A stretch of 64,000 bases of DNA from Sphingobium limneticum (GTDB lineage: Bacteria > Pseudomonadota > Alphaproteobacteria > Sphingomonadales > Sphingomonadaceae): positions 164,846 to 228,845 of the forward strand of contig NZ_VYPZ01000007.1 of the NCBI RefSeq assembly GCF_008710155.1, given 5' to 3'. Position numbers and translations under genes: made by a program. Positions 61,162 through 64,000 of the stretch are shown here, one piece after another. Position 1 is the first letter of the stretch, and each line of letters starts with the position of its first letter. Below the pieces are notes generated by a model that ran no database searches, was not told the DNA's origin, and saw only the letters and a program-made list of their open reading frames with translations.

Positions 61162-63891
61162 ATGAGACTTTCCACTGTTGTTTCGGCGGCCTTTCTGACG
61201 CTGGCTCTGCCTGCGCCAACAGCTTTTGCCGCGACGCCCGCCGGTTTTTCGACGACCGATCCCCGCCATGCCCGGCTCTACGTGCTGGAGCACCAAGCGT
61301 TCGACCTGTTCAACAGCGACGATTATGCCCTGTCCATGTCGCAAAAGACCCGCGACGCCTGGAACCGCCTCCACGCTGCCGCCATCCGGACCAAGGTGGA
61401 TGGCAAGGCCCATCCGCTGGCCGGGGTTGCGCTCATCAACCTGTCCTCCATGGACCAGATCGACGGCAGGAATAGCGACGCGCTGACCCGGTCGAGCGAT
61501 GGGCTCACCCTGTTGGCGCCTTATGCCGACGCTTATCCCGTCGCCTGGATGCAGGGCCTGTCGATCAAGGGCTTCATCCAGGCTGCCCTGGGCGACGTCA
61601 CTGGTGCAGCCGATACGCTGGCGCAGGCCAGTGCCTATATGGACGGCTATATTGCGCGCACCCCGCCCGATCAGCAGGATGAATCGACCCAGATGCTGCG
61701 GTCGAACATCGCCTTCTCCCACGCCCAGGCCCTGACCCGCCTCGGCCGCAACGATGAAGCGGCCGAAGCGCAAAAGGCCAGCATGGAGGCCCGCATCCTG
61801 GCCGCGGGGCCGAACAGCGCCGATACGATCGGCTCCTATTACAGCTATGCCCAGATGCTCGCCCGCGCCGATCGCGACACGGAAGCGGAAAAATATGCGC
61901 GAATGGCGGTCGAGATCGCCACCGACCATGTCGACCGCAAGCATCCGAGCTATGCCCGTGCGCTGGAGGCGCTGGGCCTGCTGCTATCGCGCACGGGTCG
62001 CCGTGCCGAGAGCCTGGACTATCTGCAACGCGCCATCGCCATCAAGCGCGAGACGGTGGGCACCAGCAGCCTCTATTTCCAGTTCGGCCTGCAAAATCTG
62101 GGCACGGTGATGCTGCCGCTGGAGCGCTATGCCGACGCGGAAACGCTTTTCATGGAAGCCGAGCGCGGTTTTCGCGGGCTGGAGGGGGAGAATAGTCCGC
62201 AATCCGCGCGCGCCCTCGCCTTCGCGGCGTCGGCCGCTTTGGCGGAGGGCCATCGCGATCAGGCGATCGGCCGGATGGATGACGCATTGGCGCGCGTCCA
62301 TGCCGCGTCGGACAAGGACCGGGACATCGGTCAGCGCGTCTATCCCTATCTGATCCCGGCATTGATGGCGACCGACCGCAGGGGTGAGGCCCGTGCCGCC
62401 GCCGACGCCTTCGCCGCTGAAACCCGGCAGCTCGACAATGCCCCCGCCATCCCGCTGGCGCAGGCGGCGATGCTGCTCGCCTGGACCCGGCAGGATGATG
62501 CAGCGTTGGCGCCAGCGGCGCGCCAGCTGGTCGGCCTGCTGCGCGACAGCGCCAGCGTCAATGACGATGGCGAGTTGAACGAAGAACAGCGCGCCGCGCT
62601 CGACACGATCCTGGCGATAGCGGGGCAAGCCCAGGATGTGCCGCTGGCGCTGGACGCGATGGCGATCCTGGCGGGATCGCGCATCGCCCAGGCCAATCGG
62701 CTGGTCGCCCAACGACTGGTCGCCGATCCGGCGCTGGCCGCGCGCGTCCGCAGCCTTCAGGACCGGACGAAGACGTTGCAGGCCGCCGACAGCCGCTTGC
62801 TCAAGGCGCTGGCGATCGACAGCGGCGTGGCCGAAGCGCGCGCCGAACGGGCCGAGCTGGCCGCCACTGTAGAGGTCGAACGCGCCGCCATCGCCCGCGA
62901 TTATCCGCGATGGGTGGATGCACATGGTGGCGAGCGGCCGGATATCGATGCCCTGCGCGCCAGCCTTGGCAAGGACGAGGCACTGCTGGCGGTGATGCCC
63001 GCCTTTGACGGGGTGTATCTGCTCGCCATCGGCGCCGATACGCAGCGCATCGAACGGGCGCAGATGGACCGGGCCGGGCTGGTGGCACTGGTCGGGACAT
63101 TGCGCGGCTCGCTTACGCCGGCGGGTTTCGATCGGGCCAGCGCGCATAGCCTCTACAGCCAGATCTTCACGCCCGGCATTCTCGCTACATTGGGCAGGGC
63201 CAGCAGCCTGCGCATCGTGCCCACGGGCGCCTTCGCCTCCCTCCCCTTCTCCATGTTGCCGCAACGGCCGGTCGAAACGGTGACACGCGCCACGCCCTGG
63301 CTGATCCACCGCTTCGCGATCGAGGTGCAGCCGGGCTTTTCCATCAGCGGTAGCCAGCGGCGCCAGTTCGCCGCGCGTGATCAGCGCTTCCTGGGCGTCG
63401 GTGCGCCGCAACTGTTCGGCAATCCCCAATCCGACGATACCCAACGTGGCGGGGCAGGCATGCTGCTGGCGGCCAATCAATATTTTCGCAACGGCGCCGG
63501 CGACGCGCGGGCGCTGTCCCAATTGCCGCCGCTGCCCGGATCGCAGGCCGAGTTGCGGGCGGTTGCGCATCGTTTCGGCGCTGCGCGGACCACGTTGCTG
63601 GTCGGCGCGGACGCCAATGAGCGAGCGCTGCGCACGCGCGACCTGTCCGGCTATGGCGTGATCCTGTTCGCGACGCACGGGTTAGTGAGCGGCGAGATGG
63701 AGGGGGTGACCGAACCGGCGCTGGTGCTGTCCCCACCCGGCGCAGACGACCGCCAAGATGACGGCCTGCTGACCGCATCGGAGGTGGCGACGATGCGGAT
63801 CGGCGCCGACTGGGTCATCCTGTCCGCCTGCAACACGGCGGCGGGCGACAATAGCCAGTCGCCGGCCTATTCGTGTGGATGTCAGAGCTAA
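61162..63891 (+). CDS. Exported TPR-CHAT protein, C-terminus disrupted
   Basis: A 909-residue frame with a signal peptide (cleavage near PTAFA), TPR-like helices across about 100-500 (RTGRRAESLDYLQRAIAIK, AEKYARMAVEIATDH), and a CHAT caspase-like peptidase domain from about 590. The catalytic His (ILFATHGLVSG) and Cys (VILSACNTAAGD) are present. Family members normally continue PAYSGLARAF...; here PAYS is followed by CGCQS and a stop, so about the last 60-90 residues are lost. Foreign sequence begins at about 63874. Ribosome binding site: GGGGGCAAG. Probably a truncated, possibly inactive gene. Confidence 0.85.
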   Translation: MRLSTVVSAAFLTLALPAPTAFAATPAGFSTTDPRHARLYVLEHQAFDLFNSDDYALSMSQKTRDAWNRLHAAAIRTKVDGKAHPLAGVALINLSSMDQIDGRNSDALTRSSDGLTLLAPYADAYPVAWMQGLSIKGFIQAALGDVTGAADTLAQASAYMDGYIARTPPDQQDESTQMLRSNIAFSHAQALTRLGRNDEAAEAQKASMEARILAAGPNSADTIGSYYSYAQMLARADRDTEAEKYARMAVEIATDHVDRKHPSYARALEALGLLLSRTGRRAESLDYLQRAIAIKRETVGTSSLYFQFGLQNLGTVMLPLERYADAETLFMEAERGFRGLEGENSPQSARALAFAASAALAEGHRDQAIGRMDDALARVHAASDKDRDIGQRVYPYLIPALMATDRRGEARAAADAFAAETRQLDNAPAIPLAQAAMLLAWTRQDDAALAPAARQLVGLLRDSASVNDDGELNEEQRAALDTILAIAGQAQDVPLALDAMAILAGSRIAQANRLVAQRLVADPALAARVRSLQDRTKTLQAADSRLLKALAIDSGVAEARAERAELAATVEVERAAIARDYPRWVDAHGGERPDIDALRASLGKDEALLAVMPAFDGVYLLAIGADTQRIERAQMDRAGLVALVGTLRGSLTPAGFDRASAHSLYSQIFTPGILATLGRASSLRIVPTGAFASLPFSMLPQRPVETVTRATPWLIHRFAIEVQPGFSISGSQRRQFAARDQRFLGVGAPQLFGNPQSDDTQRGGAGMLLAANQYFRNGAGDARALSQLPPLPGSQAELRAVAHRFGAARTTLLVGADANERALRTRDLSGYGVILFATHGLVSGEMEGVTEPALVLSPPGADDRQDDGLLTASEVATMRIGADWVILSACNTAAGDNSQSPAYSCGCQS

Positions 63892-64000
63892 TTGGCATGG
63901 TTCTGTCAGCGGTAAATGTCATCACGGCCAAGCTATTGCGACTGCCCTTCCGAAAGGCCCTCGCCGAACACCCATTCGGCGAACAGCGGACGCAAGTCCC
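63874..64000. mobile_element. Probable end of an insertion sequence inside the CHAT gene
   Basis: CHAT homology stops abruptly near 63873. The DNA that follows starts TGTGGATGTCAG and has TGTCA at 63880, 63905 and 63918, like the multiple terminal repeats of IS21-type elements. A minus-strand frame that could be a transposase C-terminus ends at 63933, about 60 bases from this edge. The element runs out of the window, so family and target duplication cannot be determined. Confidence 0.5.
63933..64000 (-). CDS. Partial frame, possible transposase C-terminus
   Basis: Only about 22 codons are inside the window, ending LFAEWVFGEGLSEGQSQ before a TAG. Third positions are mostly G or C as in real genes here, and the placement next to a presumed IS end fits a transposase or accessory gene reading toward the edge. 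No family motif is visible in this short piece. Confidence 0.25.
   Translation of the reverse strand, partial: DLRPLFAEWVFGEGLSEGQSQ

Noticed and set aside
1..64000. tRNA, rRNA or riboswitch genes
   Set aside because: I looked through the intergenic stretches and saw none with a recognisable cloverleaf, CCA end or known aptamer; a covariance-model search would be needed to exclude them.

Overview
The window looks like chromosome from an alphaproteobacterium of the sphingomonad group (Sphingobium/Sphingomonas type). This rests on protein content, not a database search: high GC with strong G/C at third positions, a large TonB-dependent receptor, NodT/EmrA/EmrB efflux, a membrane-anchored CycM-like cytochrome, a MipA/OmpV porin, an HdaA-ppk1-ppx operon, and many short intergenic palindromes of the kind common in sphingomonads. 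No rRNA, tRNA or CRISPR array was seen. Most genes are core housekeeping genes in tight operons with ATGA or GTGA overlaps.

Layout. 1-208: start of a NasT-like ANTAR regulator on the minus strand. 209-639: gene-free, with two palindromic repeats. 640-2217: ABC-F ATPase. 2214-7161: tripartite drug efflux operon (nodT-emrA-emrB, minus strand) with a divergent TetR gene and a candidate operator. 7250-12159: response regulator, then the minus-strand operon argH-lptM-like-lysA-siroheme synthase, then a TlpA-like lipoprotein. 12411-20545: the most interesting block, a seven-gene run in which every product has an export signal: TonB receptor, RidA, FAD amine oxidase, cytochrome c, two Tat-signal PLP aminotransferases, and a second RidA. 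It reads as a periplasmic amine or amino-acid oxidation and transamination system.

20704-27505: cnoX-LON-N-Trm112 operon, MipA, DUF2141/sterol desaturase pair, pheA, CycM-like cytochrome and a GNAT protein. 27645-35078: CorC/HlyC, OmpA lipoprotein, the yggT-yggU-folD-NTF2-marC operon, DUF1993, argB and a YhhQ transporter. 35193-44212: S9 peptidase, ppx-ppk1-hdaA-DUF2066 operon, purM. 44315-48795: a purN fused to an MmcQ/YjbR domain, two small helix-turn-helix genes, an 11-unit array of GTCGC at exact 11-bp spacing, an ABC-2 type ATPase and nadB. 48912-54546: alpha/beta hydrolase, beta-lactamase-like serine hydrolase, outer-membrane protein, glycosyltransferase, ECF sigma factor and anti-sigma factor. 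54588-61141: polA, zinc ribbon, Bax-inhibitor-like protein, MerR/TipAS regulator, cysS. 61162-64000: an exported TPR-CHAT protein broken near its C-terminus by what looks like the end of a mobile element that runs off the window.

Start codons were chosen from visible ribosome binding sites, signal peptides and overlap with neighbours. Several genes use GTG or TTG, and two (GNAT at 26963, yggU at 32443) have no convincing start codon in front of their conserved domain.
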